A stretch of DNA of 64,000 nt from Panagrolaimus kolymaensis (GCA_028622995.1 JAJQJQ010000002.1:3224001-3288000), one strand, 5' to 3'. Positions 42,001 to 55,072 are shown, counted from the stretch's first letter. Translations and numbers: made by a program. The notes: a model not told the origin generated them from the letters alone.

Positions 42001-45000
42001 TATTTTTTTAAATTGAAACGTTTTGCTTCCTTTTTTTTTCTGCGTTTCAATTTGAAAAAAAAAACTTCTTCATAAAATATCATAAGAATAAAAAAAGCGG
42101 AAGAAGAAAATAACAACACAGTATTTATTTGTATGAAATGAATCATTTTTTTGTTTCTCTCATTGTTTTTTCCTTTGTATTGCCCGTCACGTCCCAATTA
42201 CCCTCATTCTCCCCATTTTTTCCTCATTTCTCCCATTGCCTCTCTGTATCGATGATGGAAGAAAAATGCTGATCGTTGTCTTCAAATTAGACTCAACAAC
42301 AACTAAAAAAATATGAGAAATCAGTGACATTGACTTTTTTTTTCTTCTTATAATATCTTTGAAAAATGTTTGCGCACGTGAGACTCTCAAATCTTCTTTC
42401 GGTGATTTTTTGTTTTTTTCTTTTCTTTTTTTTGAAGGCGATAATCCAATTTTTTTAAGAAGATGGCTGACTCACGGGTTTGGGTAACTTTTTTTTCTTA
42501 TTTGTTTTGTTTTTGGAATGGACCGTGTATTTTTTTTTCTTAAATGAAATCATATTATTCGTGGGTTTAAAAGTTTTTTCAAAAAAATAGTTTCAATAAA
42601 ATTTTAATCTTTAATTGGGTTTCTTTCTCAAAATAAGTAATCAAGAGGGAGGTATTTTTAATTTTTAAAAGCTGTTGAAAAAAATCAAAAAATTTTTTTT
42701 AAATGTTTATGACGCTTTAATTTTCATAGTTAACTGTTTTTAAAACAGGCTTCAACATCACAGCGCAAATGTCCCTATTTTGCATGACGCCAAACTTTAA
42801 TTGGATCACTGCTATCTATGTTTTTTAGATATATGTACTTCTTTTAAAACGCTTTTTCTTTGCTTCTTTTTTGTTTGTTAATCTCATTCATGGATCAAAA
42901 ATATCTTTCAAATATATATTAAAAAAAGAGACATGCGATTTGTCAAATTTTTTTACGCTTTTTCTATTTTACAAAATGACAAATGGGATGACAACAACCA
43001 AAAAAATTGACAGCTTTAAATATAGCTTTAAAGCTCATTTTTTTGGAAAGAAAAAAATCAAGCGGCGGCGTGTTTGAAGGAGGAAAGCCGGACTCATTCG
43101 CTGAAGCAGCTATGCAGCGACGATAGTATGGGAGTGCTCATGTTTGACCAATGGTCATCATTATTGCTTTTGCTTGTTCTTGTTTCTATGAGCTCCGCCT
43201 GTGATTGTGCTTTCATTTTTTCGATATTTTACGTTTATATATTTTTAATGTTTTTATAGCCTAAAAAATGTAGAATATTTTGAGGTGAGCTCATTTGTTC
43301 TTGACCATTTCTTCTAACAGGTACCATCACTAACTTCAAAAAACCCGCAAAAAAAAGAAGTAAAAAGCTAGCGTGCTTTTTCCATTTTTATACATTGTTA
43401 TTACGTTTTTTCATTTTCATTTTCTTTGTTATTGCTGCTGCTTACTTGCTTGCTACCAGCTGACGATTATATTTTATTTTTTTTCGTGCGCAAAGAAAAG
43501 CTTCGGTCACGGTCATATTGCTGTTGTTGCTGCTACTGCAATGTTTTGGTTGCTGCGTTTTGGGTCGGTCACTTTGTAAATGAAATAAAGGTGTAGTATA
43601 TTATTATTTTTGCGAGAAGACAACGACATCGACAAGGACAGGGAGGAGAGGGGAGAACGTCGTCTCTATGCAAATTGTTGCTCTTTAGAAATTTTTAAAG
43701 AACCGTTCCGTGTGCGTCGTCTACAACGTCCACTCTCTACTTTTTTTTGCGCACCTTTTATTATTTTGGCGGACTTTTTTTTTGCCGGTCTCTTTTTCTC
43801 ATAATTTTTTTCTTCTTCTGCTTCAATCGATCCAATCCAATATTTTTTCTTTGATTTGATTCGTAATTTTATATATAAAACATTACATCAAAAAATGGAT
43901 TGACGGCTTTGCTTTTGTCATTTTTTTGGATCTTTTCTTTCTTTGTTTTACTTTTCCCCTAAAAGCAACAGGATTTTCACTTTTTTCTTTCCCTTTTAAG
44001 CTATAATTTTTAGGCTTTTATGGTGATATTATTTTCAAATGATTCAAAAAATTGGATTTGCTTTTTCTTGTATTTCTTGTAGCATTTGATGTTACTTTGA
44101 AACGTATCCAAAAAGTAACAGCTACATTTTGAATGTAAACACCACCCAGTTTTAATTTAAAAATCAAGCATACGATAAGCTACTAAAGTCGTGGGTATGA
44201 GTCACGTCATTTATGTGCTATCAAAACTTATTGTTATCAAAAATCATTTGTTACTTACTATTCTTTAATTATCTGAGGTTGTTATTATCACTTCGCTTTC
44301 CATTATTAGTAAAAATATTTTCAACTTTCAATGAAAAATATGCACTCATGATTTTAAAATAAGAAAATACTTTATTGGAATGCATTTTATAAACTCTGAC
44401 AAAAACCATTAATTGATTTTGAAATTATTTACGAACTTTTTTAGGACATCTCAACGGTTTTTGAACCTTATCGTTCATTACTTTAACTCTCTTCCTTTAT
44501 TTTTCTTTCATTCAATAATATTTTTGTGTCTTCAATAAATAAATTCTTGATAATCATGATTTTTATCTTCAATGCTCGACATCATCAATAATCTTCAATA
44601 CTTCGCGCAAATCGTGTGCTTGCATTCTTGCTTTGCCCGTTCTGTTCTATTCCTTTCCCTTTCCATCTTTTCAGAAATCAACCTTTAAAGCATTTCTCTT
44701 TTTTCTTTTTCGATCATCAAATTTTTTTTTCGCCTCTCGATCAAAAACGCGTCCGGTTCCTTGAAGCCAGCTTTCGTTTGCTGCTTTTTTAAGCTTTAAC
44801 ACTTCACTCTTGTCAAATCGCGGCTTTTTTTGCTTTGAACGACGACGACTGAGACTTGCTTGGTTTTGAAGCTTTTTTTGTAAAAAATTTTCTTATTTTA
44901 AAACCAATGTTAGCTTTTTCGAATTTTTTTTCTGATTTTAAACTAGGTGCTATATTTTCTTATTTTCTATTCGATGTGATTTTTTTTTGCTAGTTTGAAG

Positions 45001-46485
45001 TCATTCATCAAAAAAAATTTGATTTACTTCCTTTATCTTCGCTTCCTTCATTTTCCTCTGTAGATTGGAAAGCATCGCCTGTTTTTTTTTGAGTGTAGAA
45101 GGTTTGAAAGTTGAAAAATGAAAATAATTTGAAATTCAAAACTTTGTTTTTTCTTTGAATTTTTAAATTTTTAAATCCTTGAAGTTTGTTTTGAAGAAGC
45201 ATTTTTTGTTCATTTTTAATGACAACTACAAGCTTGCAAAAACTGACACACTTTGCTATTGATACTTGGTGGTCGTGAAGTGGAGAAGATCAGGCTAAAA
45301 AGAATTTTTGGTTAGATTGTTTAGAAATTTTATTTTTTTAAAAACTAATATTTTGAAAAAGTTAACATTTTAACTATACAGTTTTTTTGAAAAGACCCTA
45401 AATTTGTAAACCTTTTGTTTTAAATTTCATGTCCTATAAAGTTTTGTTTTATTTAGTGAATAACGTTTCAATTTATTAACCTTTTTTCATAAAAAGTAAT
45501 TGACTTTGGATCGATAAATACTATTTTTGGAAGACAATCATAAAGAAAGAAGAAAGGTATTTCTTCCTTCGATGGTTGATTTCTTGTAACTTTAACATAA
45601 AATTTCTTTATTTAAGGCGTGATTGTCCTTTTTTTGTTTTTTGTCGATGAAACCACAAAGATTTGAGGTCGGTGCAAAATGTTCATCAATCAAAAATATA
45701 TGGGCGGTTGTTGATTTCCGGTGGCGCGTATGTATCAATTTGGAAAGCAATAAAATATAAAAAGAAAAAGAAATTTGAAATTCCCAATTTTCTTCATAGT
45801 TTGTCTTTTCATCTTCCTTTTTCTTTTCATTTCATTTCTATATTAACCTTTTAATAGACACTCTGAAAGTTTTAATTTTCCTAAAAAATATATTTCCTTC
45901 TTTTTTTAATGAAGCTAAACTTGTCAATTTTGAATAAAGAAAGAAGAGATAGAAGCAGCAGCTTCTGTTTCTGCTTCTCTCGTCAAATATGTTTCTGACA
46001 CGAGGAGAATGGGGAAGAAGCATTCACGCATAAAATAGTTAGTCAATCATTTGCCCCGTCCAAAAACATCCTCTCTTGAATTTTTGGAGGAAAATTTTTG
46101 ATTGATTTTTGCTCCTTTTTTCCATATATGTATTTTACTCTTTCGTCTATTATAAAATAATTTGAATTTGCATTCTCCCGTTTTCATTATTTAAGAAGCC
46201 AACATTAGCCGTTGACAGATCGCGTCATCGTCCTTTTGGTATTACTTGCTTCGATTGCAAGCTCTTTTATTTAACCGATATCCACTGATATTCTATTTGT
46301 TCTGAACTTAGAAAGGTTTCAATTTTTTTTAAATTTGAATACTTTTACACGTGCACGTATTTATCATATTATTTTCCGCCAACACTTTATCTTCGTGTAG
46401 AATTCTTTTGTTAACATTAAATGGGATTGTAATTTTTGCATTTTAGGAGTAAATCTTTTTATAATAATTGTTATTCGTAAATTTA
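36085..46485. other. 10.4-kb gene desert upstream of the FAM43 homologue
   Basis: No supported gene on either strand. The open frames here (for example 36383-36866, 41014-41382, 42000-42390, 43074-43259 and 43610-43804) are Lys- or Phe-rich translations of homopurine/homopyrimidine DNA, without homology or splice-linked neighbours. GC-richer islands occur near 38395-38455 (containing CAGCTG boxes) and 43060-43760. The interval lies between two divergent genes (GNAT copy 2 on minus, FAM43 on plus) and probably carries long-range control regions; that is inference. No inverted repeat of the kind found at 19.7 or 31.6 kb was noticed. Confidence 0.5.
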
Positions 46486-49400
46486 ATGCCATCATTATCT
46501 CCATCGCAATCACGCGACTTTTTTACGATGCCATTTCGTAAACGAAAATATACGATAAATCCACCTGATGAAATTCATAATGTTATTTATCTTGGAAATG
46601 TTTTAACTATTATGGGTAAAGGCGACCAATCCATTGAAAAACCATTATCACTTATTTGGAAAGCATATTGCTCTAAACAACAAAGGCATGAACTTTCAAT
46701 GAAATTAATGATAACTCGATCTGGTTTGAAAGCGGAAACAAAACTTCAAGGTTTAACCGAATATTGGGCTCATCGAATTACATATTGTTCAGCTCCAGCA
46801 GATTATCCCAAAGTTTTTTGTTGGGTTTATAAACATGATGGAAAAAAGATGAAACCTGAATTGAGATGTCATGCAGTGTTATGCAAAAAATCGAGCGAAC
46901 CCAATCAAATTGCAGTGAATTTAACTCATTATCTCCAACAAGCCCTTCAAGAATACAAACGTGAAAAGCGATGTATTGAAAAGGCGAGAAAAGTTAGCGC
47001 TCAAGCAGGTGGACATGGTCTCGGACCTCGAAGGAAATTATTGTTACAATCTGGAAGTCTCAACTTCCGTCCACCTGTAAGCCGATCCAAATCAGCTCCA
47101 AGATTGGGATCCATAGATGAAGAAGATGAAGCCGATGAATTATCACAAGTTTGCCATGAAATTATAAATGTGGTATGTTTGTTTAACATTTTTTTCTGAG
47201 ATGAATCATGCATGTGTCTTTATAATTGATTTTGCGTGAAAAACTTTTTTATTATTATTGGAAAAACGGGTACACTCCGTTTTTCGATTCCGCGAAAAAT
47301 ATATTTAAAAAATAATAATTTTTCTGCTTCGTCAAATTACTTTAGAAATTAAAAAAATATCCGCAACAACTGATTTTTGACCCAATTTTTTCAGTAATTT
47401 TTTTTCCAGACTTTTCAAAAAAGAGCTTTTAGAAGCACACAACCTCTTTCTTTCTTTCTATTATTAACTTTATATACTTTTTGCGAATTTTCTGAGGTAA
47501 CAAAAAAACCTTTGAAGCGGAACCAATTTGCCTCATTTCTATTTATTTCTATAAAAAAAGTGTCAAGATAAAAATTTCAAAAAAAATGGCATTGTCCTAA
47601 TTTTATTTTCTTTCTTTTGATTCTAAAATAATTCATTCACATTACAAAGAGGCTACAGTGTTTAAAGTTTTCTCCTTTTTTTGGCTACGTGAAAAAAGAC
47701 TACTACAAAAGTCGAAAGGTTGTTGTTTGTAAGTTGTCGTCCTCTTCGTAGTCGTGTCATCATCATCTCGACACGTCCTTTCTAAAAGACAACAACAACT
47801 ACGAAGACAACTACGAATGAAATCTTTGACAGAAATAAAAAAATTCTAAATGACAAAATAGCCATCATATAGTTAGTTTGCTGCTGCGAGACTGACTTGT
47901 CGTTCCAATTGACACTTAACTAATCTTGCTTTAAAACAAGAAAGAAAAAAAAGTAATATCTCGAAGTTTACTTTCTCGTTTATGATGGTCACTACTTTTT
48001 CTTGCTTTTCTGTTGGGAAATATTTGACAGTTTGTTACTATTGCTGTTGCTTCAAGCAAACAAAAAAAAATACTAACGACATTTTTTTGCGCAATTCTTT
48101 GACAGATCGAATCAAGATTGAAAAAAAATAATATTACAAACTTGAAAGTTCTTCTCTTGACATGTTTTTGGCTTGCTTCTCTTTCGATAATTAAAAATTA
48201 AATTACGAAAAAGAGTTATCCTAAAGAAATTAGTGATAAAAACAAAACAATTTTTTGTGTATTGTTTTTTATTTGATTTATGAATTATTTTTGCGTCACA
48301 ATCCTTTTTGTATTTACATAAAGTTATTTCGAAATTTCGAGCAACAAACTTTTTGAAATCAAAATAAATTTAAGAAATAAAAATAAACACCCTAAAAAGG
48401 AAAATAGTGTTTTTTGAAGTCTCTAATAAAACAGTAACTTTTTCCTTTTTTAAGTTCTAAAATGTAAAATGAAAGAATTCACGCGCAAAAAAAAAATATT
48501 ATTTTTTGGAGAAAAAATGAAAAAATGTCAGAGAAATGCGATGGAACTTTCGTCCAATTTTTATCGATGTAATAAGATCATAAACGAGCAATTTTGAAGG
48601 GAAGCACAAAGGAGAGAGAGATGAGACGAAGTAGAAAAGTTTTTTTATAATAGAAATAAAAAAATTCTTTTAATCACATTTTTAAAAAAGACACATGCAT
48701 AGCGATGGAAAAAAAGGCGCGATAAATAAAAGTGACATTCATTTTATTTATTTTTAGGAAAATTGTGATGATGATGCTTTTGAAGGAGATGAAAATGAGA
48801 ATGAATCAATATCATATGATGATCGAAATTCAGAGCATTTAAGCGAGCCTGATTTTGATTCATCCGTGGATTCAAGCTTAATTTCAAGAAAGAATGAGGA
48901 AGAAGAAAATAATAATTATGGCGGCGTCAGCAGTGAAGTAGAGGAGGAAGAAGATGATGATGAAGAAAATGAATTTATAAGGCCCATGCGATTTCAACGC
49001 CAATGTTCCATGAACTCTGCCACCAAACGTCGACACCAATCTTTGCCTCATACAACCGCCGAACTTATATTAACAAATAATTTTCAAAATTCTTGTAAAA
49101 TCAAAAATAATAACAAAAACGACAACGAAGAAGACGAGGAAGAACAACGACCAAGTGGATCGGAGCCAGCTCAAATTCCATCCAGCTCTTGTGCTTCATC
49201 AGATGATGGATTTGCTTCCTCATATCAATCAGGGGATTTAGAACAATTACATCAAAATCAACAACGTGCATCTTTAAGGCGGAGAATAAAAGCTCTTAAA
49301 GAGCCAGATTCAATTAGTGATGAATCTGGTTATCATGAATCAGCTGGAAATAGTGGCAACGAATCCAAAACAACTACCAGTCGACAATCCCTTCATTCAA

Positions 49401-49685
49401 CAGAATATAGGTAAATATTTTAATTAATTTAAGAAAAAGGGTTCGTACCTTTATAATTGTGTCGTTATTTGATAGTGCCACATGCAAACGAAAACGCTAA
49501 CTTTCATTATTCGTATTTAACATCTAAATTCAATTTCTAATGCTTAAATAATTTTTTTTAGTGACGAAGATGAAGGCCTTGATGATTTTGAAGAGCAACG
49601 AAAAGCAGCTCTCACAGCCCAACGATTACTTGGAACTTCAGCTACGATCGAATTGGAACCAAATGTTCAAATCACAGCTCTATAA
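46486..49685 (+). CDS. FAM43: FAM43 family protein with N-terminal PTB/PID-like domain
   Basis: Cytosolic PTB-domain adaptor-like protein of unknown function. Exons: 46486-47172, 48758-49410, 49562-49685; 487 aa. The family hallmark runs from MPFRKRKYTINPP through VIYLGNVLTIMGKGD, TEYWAHRITYCSAPADYPKV, FCWVYKHDGKKMKPELRCHA and VLCKKSSEPNQIA. It is followed by the FAM43 motifs RRKLLLQSGSLNFRPPVSRS and KSAPRLGSIDEEDE. The C-terminal half is acidic and disordered (poly-Glu/Asp, Asn, Ser) with conserved-looking DDGFASSYQSGD and DESGYHESAGNSG. Intron 1 is 1585 bp, the longest in the window, and intron 2 is 151 bp. An acceptor ATTTTAG at 46440-46446 precedes the ATG. A second in-frame ATG at codon 15 (MPFRKRK) is the other likely start. 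Confidence 0.9.
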
Positions 49686-50705
49686 AAAATATATTATTTA
49701 TGAACGTTTTGAAAAATCATTGTTTCCTCAATCTAAATTAAAATTAGCTTCTTTCTCAAAAACAGGTGTTTAAACAATAATAATATGCAAAAGAGCAACT
49801 TAAATCCAACGACATTTTTCTTTTAATTTTTTTTTTCTGTACAAAATTTGCGAAAATATATGTATTTTATAAGATACTTTTCAGATATAAGAAAAAAATT
49901 TATTATAATTATTTTTTCTTTTGATGATCATTAGTCTTCCATACTTTTTCTTTCTCATTGCAATTTTGACCTTTCGAGCTTTGTTCCTTCCATTCGAAAT
50001 ATCACTTTTAGAATTTTTCTTTAAAACATGAACAAATCAAACCAAAAATGACTTTTATTTCTTTCTTTCTCGATGTTACACTTTTACTATGTATTTGATA
50101 GTGTGCATTTGTTAGTACAATAATTTTAATACGAGCATATAAAACAAAGCCTACTTAATAAATGCTGCAAAGTGTTAATTCTTCTTCTTGACGATCGTCG
50201 TCTCACACACAAAATAAAATAAAAGAGTTTCAAAAATAAAGTAAAAATAATCAAAGTTAATAAAAAAAACATTATGGCCTGAAAAAAAGGTTCAAAATTT
50301 TGTGTCTTCTTTTTTTACCATAATCGACGACGCACAATAAAATGAAAAAGTTTGTTGAAAAAGAATCCAATTAAAGTGTATATTAATGAGAAGACAAAAA
50401 AGGGGGAAGTTAATGGAAGTTTGAAGAACATTCATACCACATTTCTCAACTAAAGATTACACACTGCAAAAAAGATTGTGTAAAAAATGTGTTGCAAAAT
50501 GGCCAAGTTTTTTGTTGTTTTAAAAATTTATTTGTCTTAAATCAAGCTAAAATACATGGAAACATCTATGAATAATAACAGAGTAAAAAATATATGGAAA
50601 GTACTAAACAACATAAATGTAAGAATATGCGGAAATTACTATGCAAAGTAAATGTTTTGAAATAGAATGAAATCTTTCCAAATCAAGAAAAGCATAGTAA
50701 AACAA
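49686..50705. other. Convergent intergenic region between FAM43 and Argonaute
   Basis: About 1 kb, AT-rich, holding the two 3' UTRs. No gene, RNA or repeat recognised. Confidence 0.4.
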
Positions 50706-53700
50706 TCAGGCATTGAAACGACGATTTCCTAATGAACTATCAGAATAATTTAATAGATGGCTTAATTCAACATAATTGATTTCACCATCCTTCCATTTGA
50801 TAGCAGTGGGCATATATTGTTTGACGCAATTGTAAACCTCGAATCCACGAGCTGCAAGTTCATCCGCTTGATAAATAGGAGTTGGTAGTGAAACAGGTGA
50901 GCAAACAATTTGATGTCCATAACTGAGCGAATGAAGGAATCCAAATAATTCTTTCTTGGTAATATTTGGCTCATTAAGAACAACACTGACTTGAACAAAT
51001 TTAGCTGTGCCTTTAATGGCATTATGACATTGCATAAAAAATTCAATGCAATCAGGGCGTGTAAATTTATCTTCAACGAAGGAACCAGCTTGAGGATTTT
51101 CAAATTTGCCTTTTTCACCTTCAAAAAATCGTTTGTGATGACGTTTGGTGCAAATAACGAAAACAAATTGGGGTTTATATTTTGGATCAAAATCTCTGAC
51201 GCCTTGTTGAATGGCAGGTAATTCTTCTTCATATGTCATTTTAAATTGGCCTTCAGAAACTCCATCCCGTAAAATGACGATGATGCTAGGAAGTTTGGTT
51301 CTATTCTTTTGAAGTTTAGTAAGGAATTGAAGCATAACAATTCGAAGTTCACTTTTATCAACTTTTTCTTGACGAGTTGCTTGAAAGAAGAAATCACCAA
51401 AGAATGCAGAAGGATCAGGTCCAACATTAGCCGTGATTCCAACAACAGATGGATCACGAGTTTCAGATTGATGGCCTTCTTCAATATTCTTCTTTCGTTC
51501 TTCTGGAGAAATACCAGTTGGATGAGTGACATCAAATCCAACAACAAGGACATCACCTTTATTGATATCAAGACGATCACTGGAAAAAATAATTATTAAA
51601 AAATGGAAATGAGTTAAAATCTCAAAACAACTTACGCAGTATTAAATAATGGTTTATAATTAATTCCACCATTTTTAACATTAATTTTGAGAAGGATATT
51701 TCCAAGAGTTTGAAATTGATTTTGTTCCACAACTTTTGTTGCAACTTCAAGGGTAACATGTTGGGTTAAAACTTTTGTAAAACTTTCTAACATTTTGAGC
51801 ATTCCGTGTGAATGGGTATTGGATTTGCTATCGATAAAAATAATTAACGAAGCTTCCTTTTCTTTAAACATTTTGAATTTTTCTAGCCATTCATTAAATG
51901 TTGAATTTCGACTATCGAAAGGCATTTCTCTTCCATCTTCAAGAAATTTAATTCCACGGCTTTCAGCAGCTGTTCTAAAAGCTTGATGAAAACTTTTGAT
52001 AATATTTTCAGGACATTCTGTTCCATATAAAATTGCCCATCGAGTAATGGTGCATGGTTTAAAGTAACGATTTCGTCCAAGATCAAATTTTCCATCTTCA
52101 TTTGGTTGAATTTCAATATTATTTCCAACAAAAATTTTTGGTTTTAGTGGACGTTCAAATGTAAGCACGCTAGCTTTTTCTATGGGTTCGAGAGTCACAT
52201 GAATGCCAAAAGCGTTGGTAACATCATTATTAAATTCCATTTTATCAACTTCACCCATAATTTTTTCATAACGTTCTTGTGGAATAACAGCATTTGCACG
52301 ATGAACTTGATCTCTCAAATATGGTGGAACCTTTTCAAGGCTTACACGTTGATTTGGAAGAATGCATAAAAGTTCCATGGGGAATTGTCCTTTATCACTT
52401 GTAACATTAACCGCATACGTATCAGGTTGTGAAAGACGGCATCGTTTTTTTGTACGATAAAAGTCAGGTAATGAAAGTGTTTCACCATCATCGAGTGTGA
52501 TGCTAAAAAGAAAGTAAATAAGATTGTTTAATTTTAAAATCGAATTTACCATATTTCAGTGAGTTTCTTTTGATCAAAACTTTTAATTGTCAAAACTCGA
52601 TGTTTATCATATAGAGGACATACTTTACATCCGTTATAAAATTTTGATGCTTCTTCCCAAACATTTGGATTTCTGATATCTGTGCTAACAAAAGTGCTAA
52701 CTTTTTCAAGAAGGGTATTGCCAGTGGAATAAAAGGGTGAACATTTAAAATCCACAACTAGTGCAGGTACAACCTTTTTAGGGTTATTACTTTCTTCTCC
52801 AACTTCAATCATTCGAATACCTTTTGATGTACCAATTCGAGTGCAGAGTCCTCTCCCTACTGCTTTTTCTTCCAAACGATATAATTGGCCATTTCCAACC
52901 ATATCATATTGACCACTGAAAATTATATATGTATTTATAAATATTCAAATTGTACTTTCTTTTAAAAATCATACCTGTTTAAAGCACCTTGAGTCAAAAT
53001 TATTTCAATAACCTGTCGCACAGTCTGATCTTCATCCAAAACAATCTCTCCAGATTGATATTGGGAAACATCGGATAAATCAACATATTCCATTTCAAGA
53101 TTTGAAGAAATTTCAACGGTAATTTCACCATTACCTTTAAGAAATGCTTGAAGATCGGTATGAAGTTGATCTTTGGTTACAGTATATGATATCTTTGTAA
53201 AGGGTTGAGATGCATATAAGGTATTTTGATTATCATAAGCTATTTGTAATTTATCTACGCCAAAATTATTTGTAGCTTCCATAACGATGGTTAAAATCCG
53301 ATAACAAAGGGCTCTCATTCGAGTATCTCTCCTGTAATAATGAAACGTTAAAATTTTTATTTAAAAATATATAAAAAAACTAACTTTTCTTGGGTAAGGG
53401 AATAAGTAATAAACCCTCCACCATATTTGCTCGCTTTATAATCCATGGATACATCATAACGAAAGGCTCTTGCTCCCTTTCGAATTTCAAGAGGGAATAT
53501 GGCCTAAAGAATACTCGTGTTAAATTTATTCATATATGGAGTTAAATATTTAAAACTTACTCCTTCGCCAACAAGAACATGAGGTTTGGCCGGGGCTCTT
53601 GGACCACCTCTTCCTCGATATCCACCATCGCCACCTCGTCCTCCTCGACCAAATCCACCTCTGCCTCGATTTTCTCCATCACCGCCAGGAAAGTCTCCAC

Positions 53701-53891
53701 GACCTCGATTTCCTCCAAAATTATTTTCACGGCCTCCATCTCGATTTCCTTGATAATGTCCACGAACTTCGCTTCCACGATATCCGCCTCCTCCACGATT
53801 ATCTCGTTGTTGCTAAAACAAATAGCATAACAATCATAATATTACGAAATTAAATTGCCTTAAGTAAACTTACATTTCCTCGGTATGCCAT
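50706..53891 (-). CDS. Argonaute protein with RGG-rich N-terminus and DDD-type slicer triad
   Basis: Small-RNA-guided silencing protein. Exons on minus: 53874-53891 (18 nt, MAYRGN), 53561-53812, 53385-53503, 52975-53331, 52550-52915, 51636-52502, 50706-51579; 950 aa. Residues 1-90 are an Arg/Gly-rich tail with RGG and RGRGG motifs. Then come the N domain, a PAZ domain (about 300-440; FYRTKKRCRLSQPDTYAV, FPMELLCILPNQR), MID, and PIWI. The PIWI active site has Asp676 (VVGFDVTHP) and Asp765 (VILRDGVSEGQF). Where most animal Argonautes have His (YYAHLVA) this one has Asp899 (YQADELAARG), a residue type also used by catalytic prokaryotic Argonautes. So it is probably slicer-competent. A nematode CSR-1- or ERGO-like clade is suggested by the RGG tail but not proven. 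A TTTTCAG acceptor ends 39 nt before the ATG. Confidence 0.95.
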
Positions 53892-53930
53892 GATAATGGG
53901 AACGTATTTAAGTAATTCAATAGGATGAAA

Positions 53931-53937
53931 CTGAAAA
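53931..53937 (-). promoter_or_regulatory. Candidate SL trans-splice acceptor of Argonaute
   Basis: TTTTCAG on the minus strand, 39 nt upstream of the ATG, with no obvious upstream coding exon. Confidence 0.45.
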
Positions 53938-54391
53938 TTTATAGTTAGTAAAAGTTTTAATTTAGCCATTAAAAGAGATATGCCGAATTTCAAAACAAAA
54001 ATTTATAAAATGGTTAATGTCATTGAAGAAAAAATGTTTCATCATCGCGCGCTATTTAAACATAGGTTAACACCAATGGCTTTTATTCAAAAAGAGAGAG
54101 AGAGAGAGCCGACTGGTCATTCCATATAAACGGAAAGTTGAATGGTAAAAAAGCTTTTTCTACCATTGACATTGCAAAGAGTTATCAAATTATCAAATCA
54201 AATGGAATAAAAAAAAGAAGAGAAAAGGTGTCGCTTATTTGTAGACAAACATTTTTCACCTAGCCTATAGACGCACGAAAACGATATTTCAAACGAGAAA
54301 CAAAAATTTTGTTTTAACGGAACAAGAATTTTTTAATCAACAATAAAAAAAAAGTGAACATTCAGCATTGTTCTTCTTCTACGGGTGCAAT

Positions 54392-54467
54392 AAAGAAAAG
54401 CAAAGCTATCGATGATGATAAATAAAAAAGAAAAGCAAAGCTATCGATGATGATAAATAAAAAAGAA
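54392..54467 (+). repeat. 35-bp tandem duplication (two copies)
   Basis: GAAAAGCAAAGCTATCGATG and what follows occurs at 54395 and again at 54430, 35 bp apart, with apparently identical units. Confidence 0.75.
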
Positions 54468-54871
54468 TAGACGGCGCCTGGGAACAATCAATGAAAGAAA
54501 GCTATAGATATTTTTTTGTAAAAAAAAAAATAAATAAATGCAAATAAAAGACTATGAAAAAATATTTAAGAACTGCGGCTAAGAAAAAACTGAACTAAAT
54601 CATGGATAGCTTTGAATAACAGATTATAAAATAAACAAAAAAAATGTATCATAACCAAAGTCAGCTTGACCTATTAATGAATGGATGATCAGATAAAAGC
54701 TAAAAGAGGGGATACTTTGGCAAAGCAAATTGGTTATGAAAACAATTTGTAAAGAGCATTTTTCCTGCCTTCTTTTTGCGTATTTAGCCATAAACAAATC
54801 AGTTTTTTTGGGGTTTAGGGTTTATTTCCGAGTTAGCATACAAAAAATCGTTATTAAAAATTAACAGCATT

Positions 54872-55072
54872 CTATGGAACAACATGAGTATGAGTTCCAT
54901 CATGAGCGATTAGTTTGATTTCAAATTGAATATTGTCTTTATTCTTTCCATCCAAAAATTTTGGAACAATTCCCATAACAATTTTTCTAATTTGATAAGC
55001 TCGAACCATAATTTTTTGACTTTTCGATTTGTTCCAAAGTTTAATTAGATTAGGTGAAAGATTTAGAAACAA
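54872..55072 (-). CDS. Orphan open frame with gene-like composition (possible terminal exon or pseudogene)
   Basis: A 66-codon frame ending in IQFEIKLIAHDGTHTHVVP then stop. Unlike the other small frames here, it is not Lys/Phe low-complexity: it reads NLIKLWNKSKSQKIMVRAYQ then IRKIVMGIVPKFLDGKN. I find no consensus acceptor directly upstream and no partner exon before the zinc-finger gene stop at 55479. I do not recognise the sequence. It could be the last exon of a gene whose other parts are lost, a pseudogene fragment or chance. Confidence 0.25.
   Translation of the reverse strand: MFLNLSPNLIKLWNKSKSQKIMVRAYQIRKIVMGIVPKFLDGKNKDNIQFEIKLIAHDGTHTHVVP

Larger units (their letters stand above)
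53892..54871. other. Intergenic region upstream of Argonaute
   Basis: AT-rich, with a short GA run near 54098-54109 and a 35-bp tandem duplication at 54392-54467. No gene seen. It should contain the Argonaute promoter. Confidence 0.4.

Noticed and set aside
47690..47820. Possible inverted repeat (GTAGTCGTGTC ... ACAACTACGAAG)
   Set aside because: Complementarity is short and patchy, and the GAC/GTC-rich composition explains it.
53557..53853. Long open frames opposite and alongside the RGG exon of Argonaute (Ser/Thr- and Leu/His-rich)
   Set aside because: They are shadows of the repetitive Arg/Gly coding exon in other frames, and only the minus-strand RGG frame splices into the Argonaute.
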